Assembly: GCA_963778895.1 (NCBI GenBank)
Contig: CAVZVZ010000005.1
Coordinates: 124,001-188,000 of the forward strand
Length of the DNA: 64,000 nucleotides
From: CAVZVZ01 sp963778895
GTDB lineage: Bacteria; Actinomycetota; Acidimicrobiia; Acidimicrobiales; Acidimicrobilacustridaceae
Reading direction: 5' to 3'
Shown: in pieces, positions 40,198 to 49,160 of the stretch
Position numbering within the stretch: position 1 is the stretch's first letter
Layout: every line of letters begins with the position of its first letter
The notes under the pieces: generated by a model
What the model saw: only the letters and a program-made list of their open reading frames with translations
Told to the model about the DNA's origin: nothing
Database searches by the model: none
Position numbers and translations under genes: made by a program

Positions 40198-42687
40198 CTA
40201 GTGGACGATGTTCACCAGTTTGGGTGGTCGCACGATCACCTTTTTTGGTGTCGCACCGTCCAGATGGTTCTGGACCTTCTCTGACGCGAGGGCGAGGCGC
40301 TGCGCCTGGGTCTCGTCGATGTCGGCCGCGACTTCGAGCTTGTCGCGCACCTTCCCGTTCACCTGCACGACCATCGTTACCGTGTCGAACGTGAGCTTGG
40401 CGGGATCGGCGTGTGGCCACGGCTGTTCGTGGACGTGCTCGTCATCGTGGCGGCGCAGCCACAGCTCGGCGGTGATGTGCGGGGCCATCGGGGCCATGAG
40501 GAGCAAGAGCGTGTCGAGCGCGAAGTCGAGAGTGGCGCGGCGGGCACCGTCATCGGACTGGACGTAGCGGTACAGCTCGTTGGTGAATTCCATGAAGGCG
40601 GCGACAGAGGTGTTGTAGGACCAACGCTCGTATTCGTCGGTGACGCGCGCGATGAGGCGGTGGGTCGCCTTGTCGATGGCGTCATCGGCGGCGTTGGGCT
40701 CGCGTTCGACCGGGACGGCGGCGCGGGTCTCGCCGGTCGCCAGCCGCCACAGGCGATGGAGATAGCGAGCACTGCCTTCGATGCCCACCCCCTCCCAGTC
40801 GACGGAGTCCTGGGGCGGCCCGACGAAGAGATGGGCCAGCCGCAACGCATCGGCGCCTTCGTGGTCGAGGATCTCCTCCGGGGCAACCAGGTTGCCCTTC
40901 GACTTCGACATCTTGTCGCCGCCCAAGCGGATGGTGCCCTGGGTGAACAGCCGCATGAAGGGCTCGCGGAGATCTGGTGGCGCGACGCCGAGGTCCGAAA
41001 GGGCCTTGGTGAAGAAGCGGGCGTACATCAGGTGCAAGATGGCGTGCTCGACCCCCCCGATGTACTGATCGACTGGCATCCAGTCCTCGGCCGCCTTCAT
41101 GGCGAAGGGGACTTCGCGGTTCCACGGGTCGGCGAAGCGCAGGAAGTACCAGGACGAGTCGACGAAGGTGTCCATGGTGTCGGTCTCGCGAGTGGCGGGG
41201 CCGCCGCACTTGGGACACGTCGTGTGGAGGAATCCGTCGTGCAGCTTGAGGGGCGACTCACCCGTGGGCAGGAACTCGACATCGTCGGGAGCCAGCACCG
41301 GAAGGTCTTCGTCGGGAACGGGGACGATGCCGTGGTCGGGGCAATAGACGATGGGGATCGGACAACCCCAGAAGCGTTGCCGGCTCACTAACCAGTCGCG
41401 AAGACGGAAGTTGACCTTGCGTTCGCCGATCCCCTGCCGCTCCAGCCACGCGGTGGCCTCGGCGATGCCCTCGACCTTGTCGAGCCCATCCAGCCACTCA
41501 CTGTTGATGTGCGGTCCCTCGCCCGTGTAGGCCTCGCCCTCCCACCCCTCGGGAGGTTGCACGGTGCGCACGATCGGAAGGCCGTACGCCTCGGCGAAGT
41601 CCCAGTCACGTTGGTCCTCAGCCGGTACCGCCATGATCGCCCCGGTGCCGTAGCCGGTCAGCACGTAGTCAGCGAGATAGAGCGGCACCGGCCGCTGGGT
41701 GAAGGGATTGAGGAGGTAGGCACCGGTGAAGATGCCCCGCTTGTCGAGGGCGCCCTCGGATGACAGTCGATCGATCTCGCTGGTCGTGCTGACGCGGGCG
41801 ACGAAGGCCTCGACCGCGGCCCGCTGGGCATCGGTGGTGAGGGTGGGGACCAACGGGTGCTCGGGGGCCAGTACGGCGTAGGTCATGCCGAAGCTCGTGT
41901 CGGGGCGGGTCGTGAACACGCGCACCGGCGGCGCCCCGGCGACTGCGTTGCCGGCCTCGTCGCACACCACTAGGTCGAACTCCGCTCCCTCCGAACGCCC
42001 GATCCAGTTGCGCTGCATGGTCTTGACCCGCTCGGGCCACTCGAGCTGGTCGAGGTCATCGAGCAGCTGCTGCGCGTAGTCAGTGATCTTGAAGAACCAC
42101 TGCTCGAGATCGCGCTTCTCGACCAGGTCGCCCGAGCGCTCGCACGTGCCGTCGGCCAGAACCTGCTCGTTCGCCAGCACGGTCTGGCACCCGGGACACC
42201 AATTCACGGGCGCCTTCTTGCGGTAGGCCAGGCCAGCCTCGAACAAGCGCAAGAAGATCCACTGGGTGAACTTGATGTAGAGCGGATCGTGGCTCTTGAT
42301 CTCGCGGCGCCAGTCGTAGACCGCGCCGATCCGCGCGATCGAGCTGCGAAGTTCCTCGATACGTTCGTCGGTGAACTCCCGCGGGTGCACGCCGGTCTTG
42401 ATCGCCGCGTTCTCGGCCGGGAGCCCGAAGCTGTCGAAGCCCATGGGCGACAGCACGGCGTTGCCGTTCATCGTGCGGTACCGCACGATCAGATCCCCGA
42501 ACGTGTAGTTCCGCACGTGGCCCATGTGCGCACGGCCGCTCGGATACGGGTACATGCAGAGCGTGTAGTAGTGCGGGCGCGGGTCGTCGTTGTCGACTTC
42601 GTACGTGCCGTTCTCTCGCCAGTACGCCTGCCACTCGGCCTCGATGGCCTGTGGGTCGTAGCTGTCGCTCGCGCGCACCTCACTCAT
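40198..42687 (-). CDS. leuS: Leucyl-tRNA synthetase
   Basis: Class I synthetase charging tRNA-Leu, with editing activity. Intact, about 829 residues from ATG 42687 (MSEVRASDSYDPQAIEAEWQ). The HIGH motif is PYPSGRAHMGHVRNYTFGDL; a zinc-type insert has CPGCQTVLANEQVLADGTC; the CP1 editing domain has VFTTRPDTSFGMTYAVLAPEH, with the threonine-rich editing pocket. A second cysteine pair lies at TTCPKCGGPATRETDTMDTF, and the KMSKS loop is LGGDKMSKSKGNLV. A longer frame upstream to 42771 lacks homology and is rejected. It is divergent from the tRNA-Ala gene. Confidence 0.97.
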   Translation of the reverse strand: MSEVRASDSYDPQAIEAEWQAYWRENGTYEVDNDDPRPHYYTLCMYPYPSGRAHMGHVRNYTFGDLIVRYRTMNGNAVLSPMGFDSFGLPAENAAIKTGVHPREFTDERIEELRSSIARIGAVYDWRREIKSHDPLYIKFTQWIFLRLFEAGLAYRKKAPVNWCPGCQTVLANEQVLADGTCERSGDLVEKRDLEQWFFKITDYAQQLLDDLDQLEWPERVKTMQRNWIGRSEGAEFDLVVCDEAGNAVAGAPPVRVFTTRPDTSFGMTYAVLAPEHPLVPTLTTDAQRAAVEAFVARVSTTSEIDRLSSEGALDKRGIFTGAYLLNPFTQRPVPLYLADYVLTGYGTGAIMAVPAEDQRDWDFAEAYGLPIVRTVQPPEGWEGEAYTGEGPHINSEWLDGLDKVEGIAEATAWLERQGIGERKVNFRLRDWLVSRQRFWGCPIPIVYCPDHGIVPVPDEDLPVLAPDDVEFLPTGESPLKLHDGFLHTTCPKCGGPATRETDTMDTFVDSSWYFLRFADPWNREVPFAMKAAEDWMPVDQYIGGVEHAILHLMYARFFTKALSDLGVAPPDLREPFMRLFTQGTIRLGGDKMSKSKGNLVAPEEILDHEGADALRLAHLFVGPPQDSVDWEGVGIEGSARYLHRLWRLATGETRAAVPVEREPNAADDAIDKATHRLIARVTDEYERWSYNTSVAAFMEFTNELYRYVQSDDGARRATLDFALDTLLLLMAPMAPHITAELWLRRHDDEHVHEQPWPHADPAKLTFDTVTMVVQVNGKVRDKLEVAADIDETQAQRLALASEKVQNHLDGATPKKVIVRPPKLVNIVH

Positions 42688-42790
42688 GCGCCGCATCGTA
42701 CCGACCGGACTTTGGGTCCCCGAAACGCCTTCCCGTTCACTGTCGTACCCCGTCAGTACGGTCCGCGACATGTGCGCGGTGTGCGACGAT

Positions 42791-42819
42791 TTCGAGCAGC
42801 GGCTCGCCGCTGGTAACGT
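42791..42819 (+). promoter_or_regulatory. Possible tRNA-Ala promoter
   Basis: TTCGAG (42791-42796) and TAACGT (42814-42819) are spaced by 17 bases and sit where transcription would begin a few bases before the mature tRNA. Each box is only a partial match to consensus, so this is a spacing-based guess. Confidence 0.35.
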
Positions 42820-42832
42820 TGCAAGCTCTCTT

Positions 42833-42905
42833 GGGGCTATAGCTCAGGTGGTAGAGCGCCTCCATGGCATGGAGGAGGCCGGCGGTTCGAGTCCGCCTAG
42901 CTCCA
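42833..42905 (+). tRNA. tRNA-Ala (anticodon GGC)
   Basis: A 73-base cloverleaf. The acceptor GGGGCTA pairs with TAGCTCC (one G-T pair), the D arm is AGCTCAGGTGGTAGAGC, the anticodon stem CCTCC/GGAGG encloses ATGGCAT with anticodon GGC, and the T arm is GGCGGTTCGAGTCCGCC. The discriminator is A. CCA is not encoded (ACCT follows), so it must be added enzymatically. The gene is intact, so nothing is inserted into it. Confidence 0.95.
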
Positions 42906-42946
42906 CCTATAAGATTGTACAAGCATCGTGGTTTGCCAGCTATTTC

Positions 42947-43445
42947 ATGGCGCAGTGGTGCTCAGTTTTGCGGTCCGCCAGCTTCACGCTCGCCGGCTTC
43001 GTGGCCGGCGAAGGCAGCTTCGTCGCGACACGTGCGCTTCCCCATCGGGTCGACGGATCGGCGCGGTACGCGCTTCGTGTTCAAGATCGGCGTGGCGTCA
43101 CGGGATCGACCGTTGCTCCTCGCGCTTCAGGCGCTCCTCGGCGGCCATGGTTCCATTCAAGACCTGCCACCCGCCAAAGATCATTGGCAACCGCATTCCG
43201 TGTACTCGATCAATTCACGCCTCCGGATTCGTACCGTGGTGATCCCGTTCTTCAACCATTTCCTGCTGCGCTCCGCCAAACGAGACCAGTTCGATCGATG
43301 GCGCGACGAGTTCGAGGACTACGAACGCGCTCATCCAACCCAATGGGGCAAGGGTCCGTCGACTTGCTCGGAACCCGGATGCGAAAAGCCCGTCCGAGGC
43401 CGCGGCCTCTGTCGCAGTCACTACTACCGTGCGACCGGCTACTGA
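42947..43445 (+). CDS. LAGLIDADG homing endonuclease with C-terminal zinc motif (first copy), frameshifted
   Basis: Freestanding single-motif LAGLIDADG protein of about 165 residues, expected to cut DNA as a dimer and spread its own gene. The motif is FTLAGFVAGEGSFVATR. After a one-base break near 43070 it continues RFVFKIGVASRDRPLLLALQ, ALLGGHGSIQ and RTVVIPFFNHFLLRSAKRDQ, the usual fold. The last 26 residues hold a C-x4-C-x9-C-x2-H group (CSEPGCEKPV...LCRSHYY), likely a zinc finger. It starts 41 bases after tRNA-Ala and overlaps the second copy by 17 bases. ATG 42947 is a reasonable but unproven start. Confidence 0.78.
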
Positions 43446-43874
43446 CATCGCGGACACGATCGCTGGATTCGTCGCCGCCGAAGGCACCTTCGTCGTCAGC
43501 GGCGCTCCCCCGTCCTTCACCTTCGCCGTCGGGCTCGGAGCGAGCCGACCGAGAATCCTGCGAGCTCCTTCGTGACTACTTCGACGCGGGACACGTACGC
43601 GCCTACAAACGACGCCAGGCCCACTTCGACGATGAGGTCCGTTTCACGGTCCGCAAGATGAAGGATCTGGTCGAGGTCGTGGTGCCGTTCATGGACGAGC
43701 ACTTGCCGCCGTCACACAAGCGGGAGCAGTACCTCGTGTGGCGGGCGGCAGCTGCTCGACTACTGGGAGCATCGGGCTCGGCGGCGCCGGCCATGCACGG
43801 TCCCGGGCTGCACGCAGCCGCAGCGGGCCAAGGGCGTGTGCCGTCACCACTACTTCAAGCGTTACGGCTGCTGA
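43429..43874 (+). CDS. LAGLIDADG homing endonuclease with C-terminal zinc motif (second copy), frameshifted
   Basis: Second single-motif LAGLIDADG protein, about 148 residues, from GTG 43429. The motif is IAGFVAAEGTFVVSG. After a break near 43545 it continues CELLRDYFDAGHVRAYKRRQ, VRFTVRKMKDLVEVVVPFMD and HKREQYLVWRAA. After another near 43745 it ends LLDYWEHRARRRRP and the C-x4-C-x9-C-x2-H zinc group CTVPGCTQPQ...VCRHHYF. The two copies are clearly related but diverged, so this is an old duplication or two linked genes, possibly acting as a heterodimer. Its end overlaps the convergent rsfS by 13 bases. Confidence 0.76.
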
Positions 43875-44254
43875 GCGGCCTCACGCCACGCGACTCGGGG
43901 CACGTCACCCCACAGCCGTTCGAGGTCGTAGAACCGGCGCGATTCGTCGTGGAAGACGTGCACCACGAACTCGCCGTAGTCCAAGAGCACCCACTCCATC
44001 GCGTCGAGGCCTTCAACGCGCTGCGGACGGGGGCCGCCCGCTTCGGCGAGCACGCGCTCGACCTCCTCGGCGATCGTGCGCACCTGGCGACGGTTCTGGC
44101 CGCTGGCGATCACGAACCAGTTGGTGATGGCCAAGACCTCGCCGACTTCGAGCACCACCGTGTCCGCATCGGTCTTGCTCTCGGCGGCGCGTGCCGCCAG
44201 TACCACCCAATCGAGATCGTCCGGGGGCGCTCCCGAGGCCGGACCGGTCGTCAC
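43862..44254 (-). CDS. rsfS: Ribosomal silencing factor RsfS
   Basis: Binds uL14 and blocks subunit joining when nutrients are short. An intact 130-residue protein. Family blocks are VVLEVGEVLAITNWFVIASG, QNRRQVRTIAEEVERVL, VEGLDAMEWVLLDYGEFVVH and VFHDESRRFYDLERLWGDVP. The ATG at 44254 overlaps the upstream LytR_C gene by four bases, and nadD precedes that gene. nadD-(LytR)-rsfS is the standard actinobacterial order. Confidence 0.95.
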   Translation of the reverse strand: MTTGPASGAPPDDLDWVVLAARAAESKTDADTVVLEVGEVLAITNWFVIASGQNRRQVRTIAEEVERVLAEAGGPRPQRVEGLDAMEWVLLDYGEFVVHVFHDESRRFYDLERLWGDVPRVAWREAAQQP

Positions 44255-45589
44255 CCGCCGGCCCCTGACGGGGCGAGCGTCGGTGTCGGAGCGTTGTCAT
44301 CAGGTTGAGCCGACTCGTAGTCCTGCCCGAGCACCACGACGATGTCGGCCGCCGAGTTGAGTTCATCGCTCTTCACGATGTCGCCCACGCCCAAGGCGTC
44401 GCGCATCCGTTGCACCCGCGTGAGCACGGCATCGTCGTAGTAGATGAACTGCGTGGTGGCGACCCCGAACTCGGGTGCGTTGCCGACCTTGTCGATCTGA
44501 CCGCCATTGGCCGCGAACACGACGGCCGCCGTCAGCCCATGGTCGAGCGAGCCGGTGCCGTCGAGCACGTTCATGTGCGCACGCGTGCCCTCCGGGCCCG
44601 CAGGGAACGGCGCGATACGGGCCATCAGGTCGTGCACGTCGCTCTGGGTCGGCTCGTACACGGGGTCTTGCCCCGGACCGAGGGGCAGCTCGCGCACGGG
44701 CAGGCTCGACGCGTCGACCTGGCCCGAGCCCAGCCCGCGTACGAACTGTCCGAGGCCCGAGTCGGTCTCGCCGGGCACGGCGCTCGACTGGTCGGTCGCG
44801 GCACCGACCTTCGAGGTCCACGCGCGCCAGAACGCCTCGATCCGCACCAACCGATTGAGGTCCGTCTCCCCCGGATTCCTCGAGCTCAGATAGCTCCAGA
44901 CCTGATTGGCCGGTAGGTCGATGGAGCCCTGCGGGAACGACACGCCGGCCTGGCCGAACGCGTTGGACGTCCGCACGGGATCGGGGTTCGTCACCTGCAA
45001 AGGCGCGACCGGCGCGACCAGATCCGCCCACTCACTCGGTTCGATCACGTCGATATCGGACAAACCGATGCCGAGTATGCCCTGCAGACCCTCACGCAGC
45101 ACGTCGACCCCACCGGTCGAGTACACGATCGAGAGGGGCACGTTGCCGATGCCCGGCACGCCCATGACCGTGCTCGAGGAGAGCACGACCACCGATCCGC
45201 TCCCCTCACCGGTCAGCGCCAACACCGCCACGCTGTCGAGCTGGCCTTGCTCGTTGACGAGGGCGAGCGCCATGACCGGCGTCGGGTCGACCGTGGCCTC
45301 CCAGCCCGGCGCGGCGGGATCAGTGATCGTCTTGACGATCTTCCCGTCGCTGCTGCCGAGGACGACGCGGCTGCCGACCCACACGAAGGGTCGGTATGGC
45401 GAGCATCAACAGAACCAGCGCGATCGGGAACCCGACTCGCCACCACCAACGGTGAGGCCTGAGGTGTGCCGGCGTGTGGCGCGAAGCCGACGATTCGGTC
45501 GCCGCTTCGGGCGATTCCGATGGATCGTCGACCTTCGCGGCCTCCGGCTCGGCCGTAGCCGTCGGGGCTTGTTCGGTCGGTGCGGTCAC
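44251..45589 (-). CDS. Membrane-anchored LytR_C / LCP-related protein, frameshifted
   Basis: Probable cell-envelope protein. The cytoplasmic tail (Pro/Glu-rich) is followed by the helix RVGFPIALVLLMLAIPTL. After a frame break near 45390 comes an LCP-like region (VAVLALTGEGSGSVVVLSSS, LSIVYSTGGVDVLREGLQGI, YLSSRNPGETDLNRLVRIEA). The C-terminal LytR_C domain is AHMNVLDGTGSLDHGLTAAV and RDALGVGDIVKSDELNSAAD. The conserved arginines of catalytic LCP phosphotransferases are only partly visible, so enzyme activity is uncertain. The GTG at 45589 follows GGTGAG; an ATG at 45646 would overlap nadD. Confidence 0.75.
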
Positions 45590-45632
45590 CCGCTCACCGA
45601 CCTGCAGCCCATCGCGGTCGCGAGCCCCATCG

Positions 45633-46232
45633 TCATGGCCGCCCACGATAGAGCCGACGTTCGCGGATGCAGGAAACGACGGCGTCGGGGGTGAGGAATC
45701 CGAGCGGTCGACCGCTCGACACGCGGTCCCTCAAGTCGGTGCTCGACACGTCGAGGCGCGGCATCTCGACCCGCTCGAACGACCACCCCGGCGGCGGGTC
45801 CGGTGCCGCCATCCCCGGACGATCGACGAGCACCAGCGTCGCTAGCCCCGACAGCGCCTCGGCCCGTTCCCACGTTTCGAGCCCCGCCGCGGCGTCGCCG
45901 CCGAGTACGAGAAACCGGCTCCCGGTCGGATCGGCCGCGGCCAACGCCTCGAGAGTGTCGGCCGAGTACGAGGGCCCACCCCGCTCGATCTCCAGCGAGC
46001 TCGCCTCCAGCCCCTCGACGTCGCCGACGGCGGCTTCGACCATTGCGAGGCGGTCGGCCGCCGGTGATATCGCCCGCATCCCGGTCTTCTGCCATGGCTC
46101 GTTGGCCACGACCAGCAGCACCCGGTCGAGGTCGAGCGCGTAACGAACCTCGGCCGCGGCGACCAGATGACCGATGTGTGGCGGATCGAAGGTCCCGCCG
46201 AAGACTCCGAGTCGCTCACCCGCTACGCCCAT
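45633..46232 (-). CDS. nadD: Nicotinate-nucleotide adenylyltransferase
   Basis: Makes deamido-NAD from nicotinate mononucleotide and ATP. Intact, 199 residues. The nucleotidyltransferase motif LGVFGGTFDPPHIGHLVAAA carries the HxGH signature. Also present are VVANEPWQKTG, SYSADTLEALAA and the C-terminal PRLDVSSTDLRDRVSSGRP, matching the ISSTxIR motif. It is the first gene of the nadD-LytR_C-rsfS set. Confidence 0.95.
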   Translation of the reverse strand: MGVAGERLGVFGGTFDPPHIGHLVAAAEVRYALDLDRVLLVVANEPWQKTGMRAISPAADRLAMVEAAVGDVEGLEASSLEIERGGPSYSADTLEALAAADPTGSRFLVLGGDAAAGLETWERAEALSGLATLVLVDRPGMAAPDPPPGWSFERVEMPRLDVSSTDLRDRVSSGRPLGFLTPDAVVSCIRERRLYRGRP

Positions 46233-46648
46233 CGAAGAAGTGTAAGAGCAGGTCGTGCCCGGACCCGGTCGGCCTGGGCGGACCGAGTCCCCGCAAAATC
46301 GCGGATCCGGCAGATCTGATCACCCACCCGGCTTCGTATATCTCTCGAGAAACGATCAATTTGATGTGCAACGGGGTAGGGAAGGCCCTAAGGTCGACAA
46401 TCCCCCAGACAGCGGCCCCCAGACGACCGGCCTCAGGCCCATTTCGTCCGGTGACCGACGTCACGGTGGCAAGTCGGAACATATGCGCTATCCGAGACGC
46501 TCTCTCTTTGTGTCTCTGAGGTGGCTCCTCGGAGCGCCCAGTCCCCCACCCTCAGCCCGGCAACCACCCAAAACGCCCACCCCCCAAGCGAGAAGGTCGA
46601 GAGCAACGCCGGAATACCCCCTCCGGGTATCGCGTTGGAGCATCTGTC
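46233..46648. promoter_or_regulatory. 416-base divergent region between nadD and the sigma factor
   Basis: I see no small open frame worth calling. It should contain the promoters of nadD and of the sigma-factor gene. A modestly AT-rich section lies at about 46338-46368. Just before the sigma-factor start is the inverted repeat ATACCC-CCTCC-GGGTAT (46614-46630), which resembles the pseudo-palindromes bound by CsoR-like repressors. A short pyrimidine-rich C/A tract covers about 46540-46590. Confidence 0.4.
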
Positions 46649-47482
46649 ATGAGTGATTCTGTAGGTCAATACCTCAACGAAATCGGCCTTGTGCCGCTGC
46701 TGACTGCCGACGAAGAGCGCGAGCTGTCGCAGATCATCGAAAAGGGTGCCGCCGCCCAGGTGGAACTCGACGCCGGCGCCCGCGGTCGCGAGCTCCAGCG
46801 GGCCGTTCGCAATGCGGCCATAGCCAAGGATCGGTTCATCCGGGCCAACCTCCGCCTCGTCGTGAGCGTGGCCCGCCGTTATCCGCTTCCGCCCGGCATG
46901 GAGCTGCTCGACCTCATCCAGGAGGGCAACCTCGGGCTCGAGCACGCCGTCGACAAGTTCGACTGGCGCAAGGGCTTCAAGTTCTCGACGTACGCCACGT
47001 TCTGGATCCGCCAGGCCATCGGTCGGGCGCTCGATCAGAAGGCCAGCCTCGTTCGCCTCCCGGGCGATCGTTCGGCCAGCCTCCGGGCGGCCCTCCGGCA
47101 GGTCTCCGGCGACGGAGACGAGCTCGACGAGGAGCACGCCCGGCTCCACCGCCTGACGACCCCGACGTCGCTCGACCGCACGGTCGGCGACGACGACAGC
47201 AACGAGTTGATCGACCTCCTGCCGGACTCACTTCCCGGGCCCGAGCAAGAGGTGATCAACAAGGTCGAAGAGGAACTCGTCACGAACCTCCTCTCGGTCC
47301 TCGACACTCGGGCGCGCTACGCGGTCGAGCAGCGGTTCGGTCTCAACGACGGTCGCAAGCGCAGCTATCGCGAGGTCGGCGAGGAACTCGGCGTGACCGC
47401 CGAGGCCGCTCGTCGCCTGGTGAAGCGGGCTGTGAGCGCAGTGCGCGAGCAGGCCAGCGAAGCCGCTTTCGACGCCGCCTGA
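46649..47482 (+). CDS. RNA polymerase sigma-70-family factor (group 2/3)
   Basis: 277 residues. Region 1.2 is SVGQYLNEIGLVPLLTADEE; region 2 is RFIRANLRLVVSVARRYP, LLDLIQEGNLGLEHAVDKFD and KGFKFSTYATFWIRQAIGRA, with the -10 reading residues. Region 3 is shortened, and region 4 is ARYAVEQRFGLNDGRKRSYR and VGEELGVTAEAARRLVKRAV. It lacks region 1.1, so it is a non-essential-type sigma factor rather than the principal one. It stands alone, with no anti-sigma gene beside it. The start follows an inverted repeat at 46614. Confidence 0.92.
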   Translation: MSDSVGQYLNEIGLVPLLTADEERELSQIIEKGAAAQVELDAGARGRELQRAVRNAAIAKDRFIRANLRLVVSVARRYPLPPGMELLDLIQEGNLGLEHAVDKFDWRKGFKFSTYATFWIRQAIGRALDQKASLVRLPGDRSASLRAALRQVSGDGDELDEEHARLHRLTTPTSLDRTVGDDDSNELIDLLPDSLPGPEQEVINKVEEELVTNLLSVLDTRARYAVEQRFGLNDGRKRSYREVGEELGVTAEAARRLVKRAVSAVREQASEAAFDAA

Positions 47483-47593
47483 GCGTCCCGCCACCCTTTC
47501 GTACCGAAGCCCCGAATCCCGAGGGTCGCAATCTGCCCGCCGTGTAGGCAATGTGATTGCGGCCCTCGGTCCTTTCCGGCAACGTGGAGCACG

Positions 47594-49073
47594 GTGAGCA
47601 CCGACAGCGATTCCCTCGACAGCGATTCCGCGGGCGCGTGGACGCCCGCGACCTGGCGTGACCACCAGGCCGATCAGCAACCGGATTGGCCCGATGCCGC
47701 CTCGCTCGACGGTGTGGTGAAAACACTCTCGGGTCTTCCCCCGCTCGTCTTCGCCGGTGAGGCCCGCTCGCTCCAGCAGGGCCTGGCCGACGTGGCCGAG
47801 GGGCGGGCCTTCCTCCTTCAGGCCGGCGACTGCGCGGAGTCCTTCGACGACGGCACCGCCGACGCGATCCGCGACAAGTTGAAGATCATCCTGCAGATGG
47901 CGGTCGTCCTGCAGTACTCGGCGGGCGTACCGGTGGTGAAGGTGGGCCGCATCGCCGGCCAGTTCGCCAAGCCGCGTTCCGCGGGCAACGAGACCATCGA
48001 CGGCGTCGAGCTGCCCTCGTTCCGTGGTCACATGGTCAACGACATCGCATTCACGGCCGCGGCGCGCACTCCGGATCCGGAACGGCTCGTCACCGCCTAC
48101 CACCAGTCCGCGTCGACCCTGAACCTGCTACGCGCCTTCACGAAGGGCGGCTTCGCCGACCTCTCTCGTGTGCACGCGTGGAACCAAGAGTTCGTGGCGT
48201 CGAGCAACGGTGGTCAGCGCTACGAGCAGATCGCCGACGAGATCGACCGGGCCCTCACGTTCATGGCGTCGTGCGGGGTGAACACCGAAGGCTGGCCGCA
48301 GTTGCACACGGTCGACTTCTACACGAGCCATGAAAGCCTGCTCCTCGGCTACGAGGAAGCGCTCACCCGCCGCGACTCGCTTTCGGGCGATTGGTACGAC
48401 TGCTCGGCGCACATGCTCTGGATCGGCGAGCGAACCCGCGACCTCGACGGCGCCCACGTCCGTTTCCTGCAGGGAGTGGGCAACCCCGATCGGCTGCAAG
48501 ATCGGACCCACGGTCACGCCCGACGACGTCGTCGCGCTCTGCGAGGCCCTCGACCCGCGCCGTGACCCAGGCCGTCTCACCCTGATCAGCCGCATGGGCG
48601 CCGCGGACGTGGAGCGGGTGCTGCCGCCCCTCCTCGAAGCCGTGCGTGATGCCGGCCACCCGGTCGTGTGGGCCTGCGATCCGATGCACGCCAACACCTT
48701 CACCTCCCCGACGGGCCGCAAGACCCGCCACTTCGACGACGTCCTCGCCGAGATCGGCGGCTTCTTTCGAGCTCACGACCAGGTCGGTACCTGGCCGGGC
48801 GGTGTGCACATCGAGCTCACCGGCGACGACGTCACCGAGTGCCTCGGCGGCGGCGACGAGATCACCGATCTCGACAGCCGGTACGAGACGATGTGCGATC
48901 CCCGCCTGAACGGCCGGCAGGCCCTCGACCTCGCGTTTCGCGTCGCCGAATTGCTGCGCGATCGGGCCGGAAGCCCCTCGCACATCTGCGTGACATCTGT
49001 CCGGACCGGGAATTCTGGACCCGCAAATGTTGATGTAGATGGTCAGGAATTGGTAGAAATAGGTAAATCCTGA
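47594..49073 (+). CDS. aroG: Class II 3-deoxy-7-phosphoheptulonate synthase, frameshifted
   Basis: First enzyme of the shikimate pathway (PEP plus erythrose 4-phosphate), of the plant/Mycobacterium class II type. It begins with GTG 47594. Blocks are AFLLQAGDCAESFDD with the metal-site Cys, VPVVKVGRIAGQFAKPRS, LPSFRGHMVNDIAFTAAART, DFYTSHESLLLGYEEALTRR and SAHMLWIGERTRDLDGAHV. After a break near 48485 come CKIGPTVTPDDVVALCEALD, HPVVWACDPMHANTF and GGVHIELTGDDVTECLGGGD. The family C-terminus is followed by about 30 less-conserved residues to the stop at 49073. Confidence 0.93.
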
Positions 49074-49160
49074 TCGGAATTATCGGGTTTCCCACTGATG
49101 TTGCCGGGAAGTCGGTGTTGCCGGGAAGTCAGGGTCGCCACCAACCAGAGGGGGCTCCCA

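Noticed and set aside
42833..43445. Group I intron hosting the first LAGLIDADG gene inside tRNA-Ala
   Set aside because: The tRNA is complete and uninterrupted from 42833 to 42905, and the endonuclease lies wholly outside it.
49099..49134. Short direct repeat TGTTGCCGGGAAGTC before nirA as a riboswitch
   Set aside because: Two copies of a 15-base word do not match any known riboswitch fold, and no extended structure is visible.
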